Positions 7,626 to 15,380 of a stretch of DNA of 19,484 nt are shown one piece after another (positions within the stretch are counted from its first letter, which is position 1; every line of letters starts with the position of its first letter). Origin of the DNA: UBA8346 sp050260935 (GTDB lineage Bacteria > Bacillota > UBA4882 > UBA8346); the NCBI GenBank assembly GCA_050260935.1, contig JBLNCU010000083.1:1-19484 (forward strand), read 5' to 3'. Made by a program: the position numbers and the translations under genes. Below the pieces are notes generated by a model. The model was not told where the DNA came from. It searched no databases and saw only the letters and a list, made by a program, of their open reading frames with translations.

Positions 7626-9876
7626 CGGTAACTCCCCTTTCAATCATTAAGCTGCCTAGCCAGGCCTGTCCCAAAGCGATTCCGCCGTCATTAACCGGAA
7701 CAATCTCCGGAACGTACACCTGAAAATCGTGTTTTTGGAGAAGGTTCATTGTCAAATCAAGTAGTAAACGGTTTTGAAAGACACCACCACTTAGAACAAT
7801 CCGGCTACATGCGGTTTCATCCCTTATCAGCTTTGCTGTTTCAACAATAATAGCGGCAATGGTCCGGTGAAACTTCATACTGATCACTCTGGCGCTTTCC
7901 CGGCTTAAGTCTTGGTATACCTGATTGACAACTTCACCCGGATCAATCCGGAATCCTTCATCATCAGCTGAGATTGTAAAATCATAGGACTTTTCAACGG
8001 ATGAATCAGCTTGATTTTCCAACCAAATAGCCGCTTCACCTTCGTATGTCACTGTCGGCGGCCCGCCGGTTAGAGCGGCGACCCCGTCAAAAAAGCGGCC
8101 CACCGAGGAGGTCAATGGTGAATTAATACCCAGCTTTAGAGCTGCTTCCAAGGTTGGCCATTGCCCGGCTAATCCATTCCGGTCCAGCCATTTGCCAAGC
8201 CCCGGATTGTTTCTCAGGTAAGCGGCTGCCATCCGCCAAGGTTCCCGGATCGCCGCCTCGCCGCCAGGTAAGGGATAATCAATAAAAGTGCCCATCCGCC
8301 CCCAACTGGTCTCGTATCCGTAAAAGAATTCCCCGCCCCAGACAGTGCCATCAATACCATATCCGGAACCGTCAAAAGCCACTCCGATAACCGGGGCCTG
8401 TATCCGGCAGGCTGCGACGGCACTGGCGATATGGGCTAAGTGATGCTGGATTCCGATTGATTTAAGAGGCAAACTCTTGGCGTAAATGGTGGAGTTGTAA
8501 TCCGGATGCAAGTCATGGATGACCCACTCCGGACTACATTGTAATAAACGCAGAAACCGCTCTATGGTTTCCCGGTAGATTAAAAAACTGGCTAAATTAT
8601 CCAAGTCGCCCTGATGGGAACTTAAGTAAATCTTCTCCCCTTTAGTCACTGCAAAGACATTTTTTTGCTGGGCCCCGCAAGCGAGTAAAGGCGCTAAATT
8701 CCGGCCGGAATTCACCGGGGCCGGCACATAACCCCTTGAGCGCCTAATTCCGATGAAATGTCCCTGTTGAAACCGGAGCACCGAATCATCACAACGCCAT
8801 AGAATCTCCCGGTTGTGCATTAGAAATCCCTCGACCATGGCTCCTAAATCACTGACAGCTTCATGGTCCTCGATGGTCAGCGGTTCCCCCGAACGGTTTC
8901 CGCTGGTCATTACCAAGGCGTCGATTTCTTTATCAAAGAGCAACAGTTGAATCCCGGTATAAGGAAGGAAGGCCCCGATCTCTTTCAAGCCCGGATTGAC
9001 GGCCCGGGCTAACTTGGAACCCGCTCTTTGAGGCAGTAACAAGATGGGCCTGGCCGGCGATAGAAGCAATTCCTTCTCGGCCGGTGCCGGCTCGCAATAT
9101 TCTTCGAGGGTCTCAAGATCGCGGAACATGACCGCAAAAGCCCGGTTATCGCGGCCCTTGCGTACTCTTAATTTTTCAACGGCACACTCGGCAGATGCCA
9201 AACAGGCCAGATGATAGCCGCCTATTCCTTTGACTCCGATGATCCCCCCGGATTTGAGAACGGCCCGCGCCCGTTGGCCGGGATCGCCGTCTACCGGTTT
9301 TCCGCCGGGTTCAGCGAACCACAAGGAAGGACCACATTTGGGACAGGCAATGGTCTGAGCATGAAAACGACGATCCGCCGGGTTGGTATATTCGCCGGAG
9401 CAGTCTAGGCAAAGATTAAATCCGGCCATCGAGGTCCGGTTCCTATCAAACGGCAGATCCCTGATAATGGTGAACCTTGGTCCGCATACAGTGCAACTGT
9501 TAAAGGGGTGGTGGTGGCGGCGGTCTTTTCCATTGTAAAACTCATCCATACAGGCGCCGCAGATGCCCTGATCGGGTAATGGCGAGCCTTGAACTTGACC
9601 GAATTCACTGGCTAATATTAAAAAAGCGTCTTCCTTTACCGGTGGAATCTCGGATATAGTTATAGTTTCCACTAGAGCGGCTGGCGGAGCTTCAGTCTTG
9701 ACAGCCTTAACAAACGAGGCCAGTTTATCCGGCTCACCCTGGATCTCCAGTTCGACCCCGGCAAAATTATTCCGGACCCAACCGGTAAGTTCTTGCCGGC
9801 GGGCCAAGTTAAACAAAAAGGGGCGGAACCCGACCCCTTGCACCAAACCGCTTACATTAACCAGCCAGCGCCGCAT
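7594..9876 (-). CDS. hypF: Carbamoyltransferase HypF
   Basis: HypF uses ATP and carbamoyl phosphate to carbamoylate the C-terminal Cys of HypE, the first step to the cyanide ligands. All four domains are visible in 760 residues. The acylphosphatase-like domain (about 1-90) has VQGVGFRPF and the Asn in GWVRNN. The zinc-finger region has eight Cys at 106, 109, 128, 131, 156, 159, 178 and 181, exactly the CX2C-18-CX2C-24-CX2C-18-CX2C spacing of the family. The YrdC-like domain (about 200-385) begins after SGGIIGVKGIGGYHLACLA. The Kae1-like domain has VIHDLHPDY at 452-460, QHHLAHIAS at 477-485 and FDGSGYGIDG near 501. ATG at 9876 lies 6 bp after hypB behind GGGTGATC. The C-terminal tail runs 32 bp into hypC. 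Confidence 0.97.
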   Translation of the reverse strand: MRRWLVNVSGLVQGVGFRPFLFNLARRQELTGWVRNNFAGVELEIQGEPDKLASFVKAVKTEAPPAALVETITISEIPPVKEDAFLILASEFGQVQGSPLPDQGICGACMDEFYNGKDRRHHHPFNSCTVCGPRFTIIRDLPFDRNRTSMAGFNLCLDCSGEYTNPADRRFHAQTIACPKCGPSLWFAEPGGKPVDGDPGQRARAVLKSGGIIGVKGIGGYHLACLASAECAVEKLRVRKGRDNRAFAVMFRDLETLEEYCEPAPAEKELLLSPARPILLLPQRAGSKLARAVNPGLKEIGAFLPYTGIQLLLFDKEIDALVMTSGNRSGEPLTIEDHEAVSDLGAMVEGFLMHNREILWRCDDSVLRFQQGHFIGIRRSRGYVPAPVNSGRNLAPLLACGAQQKNVFAVTKGEKIYLSSHQGDLDNLASFLIYRETIERFLRLLQCSPEWVIHDLHPDYNSTIYAKSLPLKSIGIQHHLAHIASAVAACRIQAPVIGVAFDGSGYGIDGTVWGGEFFYGYETSWGRMGTFIDYPLPGGEAAIREPWRMAAAYLRNNPGLGKWLDRNGLAGQWPTLEAALKLGINSPLTSSVGRFFDGVAALTGGPPTVTYEGEAAIWLENQADSSVEKSYDFTISADDEGFRIDPGEVVNQVYQDLSRESARVISMKFHRTIAAIIVETAKLIRDETACSRIVLSGGVFQNRLLLDLTMNLLQKHDFQVYVPEIVPVNDGGIALGQAWLGSLMIERGVTDVFSGSRSSN

Positions 9877-9882
9877 TTACGA

Positions 9883-10536
9883 TCACCCGGCCCAATAGGC
9901 CGCCGCCCGTACCGCCAGCCAGTTAACCCAAGCCTCGACACCGCTTCCGGTCTTACAAGAGACCTCAAATACCGGTAATTTCTCATGCAACGTGTGAATT
10001 CCTTTGTAAAAGCGCTCTTTATTAAAATCTACCGCTGTTTGGAGATCAATTTTATTAAGAATAACCGCATCCGCTCCTTGAAAGATGTCGGGGTACTTAA
10101 ACGGCTTGTCGTCGCCTTCACTGGCCCCGAGCACCACCACCCGGAGGGCCTCACCCAATGGATAACCGGCGGTGCAGATCAGATTCCCCACGTTTTCAAT
10201 AAATACCAGAGTTTGCGGGGAAACCTTAAAATCGGCTAAAGCCTTGGAAACCATTGTCGCCTCCAGATGGCAAACTCCCTCGGTATTAATCTGATAAGCG
10301 GAAATGCCGAGCGAGTTCAATAAGTCGGTATCGATACTTGAGGCCGGGTCTCCTTCAATAACAGCCATCGGAATCTTTAACAACCTGGCTGTCTGCCGGA
10401 TGATACCGGTTTTCCCGGCGCCGGGGGACCCCAGTAAATTAACCACCATCAAACCGCGTTCCCGGAATAGTTGTTTATTTTGGGCTGCCAATTCCGCCTC
10501 ATTCGCAAAAAGATCCTGGGCTATTTTTATCTCCAT
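9883..10536 (-). CDS. hypB: Hydrogenase nickel-incorporation GTPase HypB
   Basis: HypB is the SIMIBI-class GTPase that works with HypA to load nickel into the hydrogenase large subunit. The 217-residue protein has the P-loop GSPGAGKT at 36-43, EGD at 61-63, NKID at 161-164 and the G-domain metal ligands Cys89-His90 and Cys121. It lacks the N-terminal CXXCGC motif of the Escherichia coli protein and any His-rich storage stretch, so it is the short metallochaperone type. The reading frame stays open to 10608, but those 24 codons overlap hypA and have no family similarity. ATG at 10536 follows GAGGTGG and comes 2 bp after the hypA stop, so I use that start. Confidence 0.96.
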   Translation of the reverse strand: MEIKIAQDLFANEAELAAQNKQLFRERGLMVVNLLGSPGAGKTGIIRQTARLLKIPMAVIEGDPASSIDTDLLNSLGISAYQINTEGVCHLEATMVSKALADFKVSPQTLVFIENVGNLICTAGYPLGEALRVVVLGASEGDDKPFKYPDIFQGADAVILNKIDLQTAVDFNKERFYKGIHTLHEKLPVFEVSCKTGSGVEAWVNWLAVRAAAYWAG

Positions 10537-10538
10537 TA

Positions 10539-10880
10539 TTATTCCACCTCGATACTTTCCACCGTGCATTCCTGCCCGCTGGCGGTTAATCTCCCCAAGC
10601 TTCCGCATTCCGGGCAGAGAAAATCACGGGGTTGTTTTTTAAATTCCTTAGCGCAGTGTATGCAATATAACCGGGCCTCGGCCCGGGTAAATTCCAATTT
10701 AGCGCCTTGAGCGGGCGTGTCTTTGGCAATCAATTGAAAATAGAATTCCACACAGCTTTCCAGGATGCCGGATAATTCCCCTATCACAATCTTGATTTTG
10801 GTGACCCGCTTCGCCCGGTGGGTTTCGGCCTCAGTCAAAACGAGTCGCAAAATCTTTTCGGTCAGCGATAACTCATGCAT
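10539..10880 (-). CDS. hypA: Hydrogenase nickel-incorporation protein HypA
   Basis: HypA binds nickel through its N-terminal MHE and delivers it with HypB to the hydrogenase precursor. The 113-residue protein starts MHELSLTEKI, as in the family. It has the central IVIGELSGILE strand and a zinc site of two CXXC pairs at Cys73/Cys76 and Cys89/Cys92. Length is normal. The ATG at 10880 lies 8 bp inside the end of prmC, so its translation is probably coupled to that of prmC. It is the first of the six hyp genes. Confidence 0.96.
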   Translation of the reverse strand: MHELSLTEKILRLVLTEAETHRAKRVTKIKIVIGELSGILESCVEFYFQLIAKDTPAQGAKLEFTRAEARLYCIHCAKEFKKQPRDFLCPECGSLGRLTASGQECTVESIEVE

Positions 10881-11754
10881 TGACGGTCTTCCCCAAATGG
10901 CCGACCAAAATCCGGTCCCAACCGGCTAAATCTGTAAATGACCGGGACTCCATGCCCGATTGAGCCAACATGGCCTCAACTTCCCTCCGTTGGTTATAAC
11001 CGTGTTCCAATACCAAATATCCCCCCGGAGCCAGTACTTTTGCAGCCTGAGGGATCAATCTCCTGTATACGGCCAAACCGTCCGCGCCGCCGTCCAAAGC
11101 CAGCCAAGGTTCTTGACGAACCTCAGCCTGTAATTGTTTAATTTCTTGGCTAGGAATATAGGGAGGGTTGGAGACCACCAAATCGAACTTGACGGCGGGC
11201 GCCTGGTCCAACACCGGTTGCAAAAGATCGCCAAGGCTGAAAGACACCCGGGAAGAGACTCCCAACCGTTCGGAATTCGTTATGGCTATATTTAAAGCCT
11301 CCGGCGAGATATCAATCGCCTGCCAAAGGCTGTCCGGTAATAATTTAGCCAAAGAGACAACTATCGCTCCGCTGCCGGTGCCAACATCAATCCCGCGGAT
11401 TCCGGTCCGTCCTTTCATTAAATCGCAGGCTGCCTGCACCAACAGTTCGGTTTCAGGGCGGGGGATCAATACCGCCGGATTAACGATAAAATCCCAACTC
11501 ATAAAGGTTTTTTCCCCGGTAAGGTAGGCCATGGGGCAACCCTGGACCCGTTTAACCAAAATGGCGCGATATTGTTGAACCTCGATGGGTTTCAAAGGCT
11601 GATCCCAGTTGGAATACAACTTAATCCTTGGGAGGCCAAGGACATGGGCCAGCATTAAATCCGCCTCCAGGCGGGGATTAGGAATCCCTTTTTCCTGCAA
11701 AAAAGGGACGGTTTTCCCGAGTATCTCTCCTATAGTCATCTTATTGGTCGACAT
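10873..11754 (-). CDS. prmC: Release factor N5-glutamine methyltransferase PrmC
   Basis: PrmC transfers a methyl group from S-adenosylmethionine to the Gln of the GGQ loop in peptide release factors, which speeds chain release. The 293-residue product has an N-terminal helical domain (about 1-85), the hinge PRPETELLV at 99-106, the SAM-binding DVGTGSGAI at 123-131 and the catalytic NPPY at 196-199. Its substrate gene prfA lies directly upstream and overlaps it by 14 bp. An internal ATG at 11739 (MTIGEIL), one base after the prfA stop, resembles the usual N-terminus and is a fair alternative start. Neither start has a strong ribosome-binding site, so coupling to prfA is likely. Confidence 0.95.
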   Translation of the reverse strand: MSTNKMTIGEILGKTVPFLQEKGIPNPRLEADLMLAHVLGLPRIKLYSNWDQPLKPIEVQQYRAILVKRVQGCPMAYLTGEKTFMSWDFIVNPAVLIPRPETELLVQAACDLMKGRTGIRGIDVGTGSGAIVVSLAKLLPDSLWQAIDISPEALNIAITNSERLGVSSRVSFSLGDLLQPVLDQAPAVKFDLVVSNPPYIPSQEIKQLQAEVRQEPWLALDGGADGLAVYRRLIPQAAKVLAPGGYLVLEHGYNQRREVEAMLAQSGMESRSFTDLAGWDRILVGHLGKTVNA

Positions 11755-12808
11755 TTTGCAACCGTTCAGCCTGGGCTGCCGTAATCAGCGGTTCGATGAC
11801 TTCATCCAGATTCCCCTCGATAATCGAGTCTAGATGATACAGTGTTAAGTTAATCCTATGATCGGTCAGCCGGTTCTGCGGGAAATTATAAGTCCGTATT
11901 CTTTCGCTGCGGTCGCCGGAGCCGACCATATCCCGGCGGGCCTGGGCCATCTCTTGCTGTTGTTCGCTGCTGAACTTCTCTAACAGCCGGGCCCGGAGAA
12001 CCTTCATCGCCTTTTCCTTGTTTTTCAGTTGTGATTTTTCATCCTGGCAGGTAACTACCAAACCGGTGGGTAAATGGGTTATCCGCACCGCCGAATCGGT
12101 GGTGTTTACGCATTGGCCTCCATGGCCGCCGGCCCGAAAGACATCAACCCGTAAATCGTTGGGGTTTATTTCCACATCAACCTCCTCGGCCTCAATCAAG
12201 ACAGCCACTGTAGCCGCAGAGGTGTGAATTCTACCGCTGGCCTCGGTCTCCGGAACCCGTTGCACCCGGTGAACTCCGCTTTCAAACTTCATCCGGCTGT
12301 AAACCCCATTGCCTTCCACCGAAAAAACTATTTCTTTAAAACCGCCCCGGTCGGAATCGCTGGAGCTCAAAATCTCCATCTTCCAGCCCTTGGCCTCAAA
12401 ATAGCGGGTGTACATCCGGAATAAATCCCCGGCGAACAAAGCCGCTTCCTCGCCTCCGGTGCCCGCCCGGATTTCCATGATGACATTCTTTTCATCATTG
12501 GGGTCTTTGGGAAGCAAAAGGATTTTAATCCTGGCCGCCAGCCGGGCTTCCTCAACTTTTAACTGTTCAATCTCCGCGTCCAGCAGTTCCGCGGCTTCCC
12601 CGGTCTCTTCCTGAAGCATTTCTTGAGCGGTAGCGAGATCCGCCTGCACCTTCTTATACTCCCGGTAAACCTCGACCAGCTCGCTAAGGGAGGCGCTGGC
12701 CTTGGCCAGTTTTTGAAATAAAGGAGGATCAGCCAGCACCTGCGGGTCGCTGAGCTGCTGGGTCAATTCATTATACTTTTCTTCAATCGAAGCCAACTTG
12801 TCGATCAT
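11741..12808 (-). CDS. prfA: Peptide chain release factor 1
   Basis: RF1 reads UAA and UAG stop codons and triggers peptide release on the ribosome. The 355-residue protein has an N-terminal helical domain, the RAGTGGEEAALFA block near 114, the codon-reading tripeptide PET at 186-188 (the PxT type that marks RF1, not RF2) and the catalytic GGQ at 230-232 in AGGHGGQCVN. The residue after GGQ is Cys, where many homologues have His or Ser. The family tolerates variation there. ATG at 12808 follows GGGAGAT. The gene is 17 bp after the YqhQ-like gene and overlaps prmC, whose product modifies this GGQ. Confidence 0.97.
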   Translation of the reverse strand: MIDKLASIEEKYNELTQQLSDPQVLADPPLFQKLAKASASLSELVEVYREYKKVQADLATAQEMLQEETGEAAELLDAEIEQLKVEEARLAARIKILLLPKDPNDEKNVIMEIRAGTGGEEAALFAGDLFRMYTRYFEAKGWKMEILSSSDSDRGGFKEIVFSVEGNGVYSRMKFESGVHRVQRVPETEASGRIHTSAATVAVLIEAEEVDVEINPNDLRVDVFRAGGHGGQCVNTTDSAVRITHLPTGLVVTCQDEKSQLKNKEKAMKVLRARLLEKFSSEQQQEMAQARRDMVGSGDRSERIRTYNFPQNRLTDHRINLTLYHLDSIIEGNLDEVIEPLITAAQAERLQNVDQ

Positions 12809-12825
12809 TTTATCTCCCGCACATT

Positions 12826-13773
12826 TTAAGTCGTCGCCGGTTGCTCGATTTTAACCGCCTCGGCGGTATACACCTTCCCGCCGACGATCACCGGCGCTTC
12901 CTCCCGGAGTACCGCCACCAGGGAATTAATCGCCACCTCAAGTTGTTGATCATCGGGCTCTCTAGTGGTGAGTTTTTGCAACAAAAATCCCGGATAACTC
13001 AACCAGCGCCATAAAAAAAAGTTCTGATGCCTGCCGGTAAACTTCAGCACCTCGTAAGAGACTCCGGCCACCACCGGCAGTAAAATTATGCGGGTTAAAA
13101 GCCGCATCCAAACCGTATCATACCTTAAAAAAGAAAAAAAGACGGCGCTGATAATCACTACAAACAGGAGAAAACTTGTGCCGCAGCGGGGATGAAAGGT
13201 GGTGTGCTTACGGGCGTTTTCCACTGTCAACTCTTCTTTGGCCTCAAAAGTATTGATGGTTTTGTGTTCAGCCCCATGGTAGGCGAAAACCCTTTGGATA
13301 TCCTTTAAGACTGAAACCGATAGAATATAAGCGATCAAAATCAACATCCGGAGCGTGCTCTCGGTAAAATTCTCCCAAAAGGCGCCGGCTTTGAAAAGAT
13401 GATGGATCGCCATCCGTCCTAGCAGCGGCAGTAGAATAAAAAGGATAACCGTCAGTCCCAGGGCCACTGTAACCATTAGGGTTGTTTCCCAACTAGACAG
13501 TTTAGTCTCTTCCTCATCTTCCATAAATTGATCGGCTGAAAACATCAGAGCCTTCATACCGATACCGAAAGATTCACACAGCGCGACCACGCCCCGGAGA
13601 AACGGCCATTTGAGAAAGGGATACTTTTTGGTAACCGTTCCTACCGGGTCCTTTTTGATGACGATCTCGCCGTTATTTTTGCGAACGGCTATGGCAAGAT
13701 GCTCCCTGCCCCGCATCATGACCCCTTCGATAACCGCCTGCCCTCCGTATTGGAACTCGGGCTGCTTTTTCAT
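12826..13773 (-). CDS. YqhQ-family (DUF1385) membrane protein
   Basis: A 315-residue protein of the DUF1385/YqhQ family. It starts with the family signature YGGQAVIEGVMMRG (9-22). It has four clear membrane segments (about 98-119, 139-157, 201-217 and 225-243) and the conserved HGAEHKTINTFE at 166-177 and HPRCGTSFLLFV at 194-205, which face each other across the second and third helices and look like a metal or active site. The biochemical role is not established. The gene commonly sits between rpmE and prfA/prmC in Firmicutes, as here. ATG at 13773 follows AAGGTGA. It starts 62 bp after the rpmE terminator-like hairpin and may depend on read-through or on a weak promoter I cannot see. Confidence 0.93.
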   Translation of the reverse strand: MKKQPEFQYGGQAVIEGVMMRGREHLAIAVRKNNGEIVIKKDPVGTVTKKYPFLKWPFLRGVVALCESFGIGMKALMFSADQFMEDEEETKLSSWETTLMVTVALGLTVILFILLPLLGRMAIHHLFKAGAFWENFTESTLRMLILIAYILSVSVLKDIQRVFAYHGAEHKTINTFEAKEELTVENARKHTTFHPRCGTSFLLFVVIISAVFFSFLRYDTVWMRLLTRIILLPVVAGVSYEVLKFTGRHQNFFLWRWLSYPGFLLQKLTTREPDDQQLEVAINSLVAVLREEAPVIVGGKVYTAEAVKIEQPATT

Positions 13774-13834
13774 TTAGTCACCTTCCCAATGGATTAAATG
13801 TAAATTTTTGGGCCAAATTTTTCCTATATAGAGA

Positions 13835-13857
13835 AAACAGAGCCCGAAGCTCTGTTT
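13835..13857 (-). terminator. Terminator-like hairpin after rpmE
   Basis: A perfect 9-bp stem (AAACAGAGC / GCTCTGTTT) closes a 5-base loop 7 bp after the rpmE stop. On the minus strand it is followed by TCTCTATATAGG, so the U-tract is short (it overlaps the stem end). It may act as a partial terminator that lowers expression of the nine genes downstream relative to rpmE. Confidence 0.65.
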
Positions 13858-13864
13858 GTCAAAC

Positions 13865-14065
13865 TTATTTTTTCTCCAGGCGTTTTTTAAACTTCTCAAC
13901 CTGTCCGCCGCTGTCAACGATCCGTTGTTTTCCGGTGAACATCGGGTGACATTTTGAGCATATTTCCACCCGGATCTCCTTCTTGGTGGAGCCGGTCTCA
14001 AATGACGCCCCGCAGGCGCAGGTCACCTTGGTCTTATAGTACTGGGGATGGATGCCTTCCTTCAC
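13865..14065 (-). CDS. rpmE: Ribosomal protein bL31, zinc-binding type
   Basis: bL31 bridges the large and small ribosomal subunits. The 66-residue product starts at GTG 14065 as MKEGIHPQYYKT, which matches the family N-terminus, and sits 8 bases behind GAGG. A GTG at 14074 also opens the frame but lies within that ribosome-binding site, so I reject it. It has the four zinc ligands of the C+ type at 16, 18, 36 and 39 (CAC and CSKC) and ends with a lysine-rich tail. The zinc-free paralogue induced under zinc shortage lacks these Cys. A near-consensus promoter lies about 40 bp upstream. Confidence 0.97.
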   Translation of the reverse strand: MKEGIHPQYYKTKVTCACGASFETGSTKKEIRVEICSKCHPMFTGKQRIVDSGGQVEKFKKRLEKK

Positions 14066-14105
14066 GATTGTCACCTCACATACCTGTTTCCATAATAACT
14101 CTTAT

Positions 14106-14133
14106 ATTATATCACAGGGAAAATTCGTGTCAA
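14106..14133 (-). promoter_or_regulatory. Near-consensus sigma-A promoter of rpmE
   Basis: On the minus strand TTGACA (14133-14128) and TATAAT (14111-14106) match all twelve consensus positions with a 16-bp spacer, and the TGA before TATAAT gives an extended -10. Transcription should begin near 14099 and give a leader of about 34 bases. This is the strongest promoter in the window and may also feed the prfA-prmC-hyp genes by read-through. Confidence 0.88.
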
Positions 14134-14194
14134 CAAATATTAGCTTGGTAATTAAAATCCTCTTCGATAAAGTTATTAAGCTTGGCCCTAATTA

Positions 14195-14226
14195 AAAAGC
14201 CCGTTCCCCTTTGGGAACAGGCTTTT
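14195..14226 (-). terminator. Rho-independent terminator after the barrel protein gene
   Basis: A 14-base arm on each side (AAAAGCC-C-GTTCCC / GGGAAC-A-GGCTTTT, one C/A mismatch) encloses a CTTT loop. On the minus strand the stem runs into TTTTT. It lies 5 bp after the stop at 14232 and insulates that gene from the rpmE promoter. Confidence 0.9.
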
Positions 14227-14231
14227 GTTTA

Positions 14232-15047
14232 TTAGAATTTGTAATTGGCCCCAAGCGCCCAACCGCTCCAGACCGAGTCCACCGTAACTTCTCCAATGGC
14301 AAATTTATATTTCAGATATGAATTCAGATTCGAGTAGGATAAGTAGGCTCCCCATTTTTCATTGACCATATACAACCCTTTGATTCGCCAGGCGGTAAGA
14401 CTGCTTTCGCTGGACGTCGGCGACATTTTATCCATCGCTTTCATTGATGATGAAGCACCGATAGTTGTCCCGTAAGAGGCGCTGATTGAAAATTTTTCCG
14501 ATACATCGTAACTGCCATCCAAGCCAACGACGGGCCCGCCATTGGAAAAATTAGCATCAGTATAATTTCCCGACATGCCTGTTACATTAAGTCCTAGGTA
14601 GCCAATAACCGCATCAAGTTTAAAACGATCATTATCAAGAAAACGGTAGCCGCCTTTAATCAGGGTTACGTTGGCGGTAAAATTCAAGTCTGAATTTCCG
14701 GGAAGATTAATTGAACCGCCACCCGCAGCCGGTTGTTTTGTACCTGTCACTCCAGTATTCTTAAAAGTATTTCCGGTATACTCCGCAACAACTTTATACC
14801 TGCCGAAATTATATTCTCCACCGATTAGGTAACCGGACGTCCCATCGTAACTCATCTTTGAGTCGGTCGCCCCCAAAAGAGCCGGGTTAGTTCCTATCGC
14901 CCCCAGATCGAGATTGGGGAGTTTCATGGTGTTGGTACTGGAACCGCTAATTCCTAAATCAAAATAGAAATTCCCCTCCGCCATAACTACCGCCGCCATG
15001 GAAAAAACCAAAACCAGGGCCATTGCTAAAACTGCTAAAGTTTTCAT
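14232..15047 (-). CDS. Secreted beta-barrel-like protein, possible outer-membrane protein
   Basis: A 271-residue protein with a clear signal peptide (MKT, hydrophobic to about residue 20, likely cut after VMA at 23). The mature part is rich in Gly, Ser, Tyr and Asn. It alternates in short amphipathic strands separated by polar loops: SGYLIGGEYNFGRYKVVAEY, then NVTLIKGGYRFL, FSISASYGTTIG and WGAYLSYSNLN. It ends GWALGANYKF, with a terminal Phe and Tyr at -3, as in the beta-signal of barrels inserted by BamA. There is no Cys. I recognise no named family. The fold suggests an OmpA/OmpW-like barrel of about eight to ten strands. ATG at 15047 follows GGAGG. It has its own promoter (15205-15233) and terminator. 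If it is a true barrel, the host has an outer membrane. A secreted beta-rich protein of a monoderm is the alternative. Confidence 0.78.
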   Translation of the reverse strand: MKTLAVLAMALVLVFSMAAVVMAEGNFYFDLGISGSSTNTMKLPNLDLGAIGTNPALLGATDSKMSYDGTSGYLIGGEYNFGRYKVVAEYTGNTFKNTGVTGTKQPAAGGGSINLPGNSDLNFTANVTLIKGGYRFLDNDRFKLDAVIGYLGLNVTGMSGNYTDANFSNGGPVVGLDGSYDVSEKFSISASYGTTIGASSSMKAMDKMSPTSSESSLTAWRIKGLYMVNEKWGAYLSYSNLNSYLKYKFAIGEVTVDSVWSGWALGANYKF

Positions 15048-15129
15048 AAAAAGCCTCCTTCTTTTTTTGTTATTGTATTGTTTCGGATTACTTTTAAAAG
15101 AATAATTGGGGCGGTCGATTTCCGAATTT

Positions 15130-15160
15130 CAATAATCATAGCCGCTTCCGGCCATTATTG
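15130..15160 (-). promoter_or_regulatory. Leader hairpin of the barrel protein mRNA
   Basis: On the minus strand CAATAAT pairs with ATTATTG, and inside it GGCCG pairs with CGGCT (one G-U) around a GAAG loop, with three bases bulged on one side. It would lie in the long leader predicted from the promoter at 15205-15233, about 80 bases before the ATG. A role in mRNA stability or translation is inference. Confidence 0.45.
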
Positions 15161-15204
15161 ATTCCAAATGATCATTCTAAAATCTAGAACACGCCCATGT
15201 CATA

Positions 15205-15233
15205 AGTATAGTCTATTTTCGACCAATAAACAA
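15205..15233 (-). promoter_or_regulatory. Candidate sigma-A promoter of the barrel protein gene
   Basis: On the minus strand TTGTTT (15233-15228) and TATACT (15210-15205) are 17 bp apart. The -10 matches five of six positions, the -35 only the TTG core. The leader would be about 150 bases, unusually long and containing the hairpin at 15130-15160. Confidence 0.5.
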
Positions 15234-15380
15234 GAATATTATTCAAAATATGGATCTTTCATTTAAATTCCGACGATTTATTGTAAAAAATACCGTCAAT
15301 TCCCTTTAATTTGCCGGAAAGCTTAAAAACCGGGCAACCTGAACTTGCTTCTTCATTTTTTTTAGTGTATTGTTTAAAGT

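Noticed and set aside
7626..7643. Longer HypC from TTG at 7643
   Set aside because: It would bury the essential Cys2 and translate through the ribosome-binding site of the ATG at 7625.
8214..8423. Open frames on other strands and frames within hypF, prfA, hypD and other genes
   Set aside because: They lie wholly inside genes with strong family matches, have low-complexity or basic composition typical of out-of-frame translation, and lack ribosome-binding sites.
10537..10608. N-terminal extension of HypB of 24 residues
   Set aside because: It overlaps hypA, has no family similarity and no metal-binding motif. A good start with GAGGTGG lies at 10536.
14066..14074. bL31 start at GTG 14074
   Set aside because: That GTG is part of the GAGGTG ribosome-binding site. 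GTG 14065 gives the canonical MKEGIHPQY start and Cys spacing.
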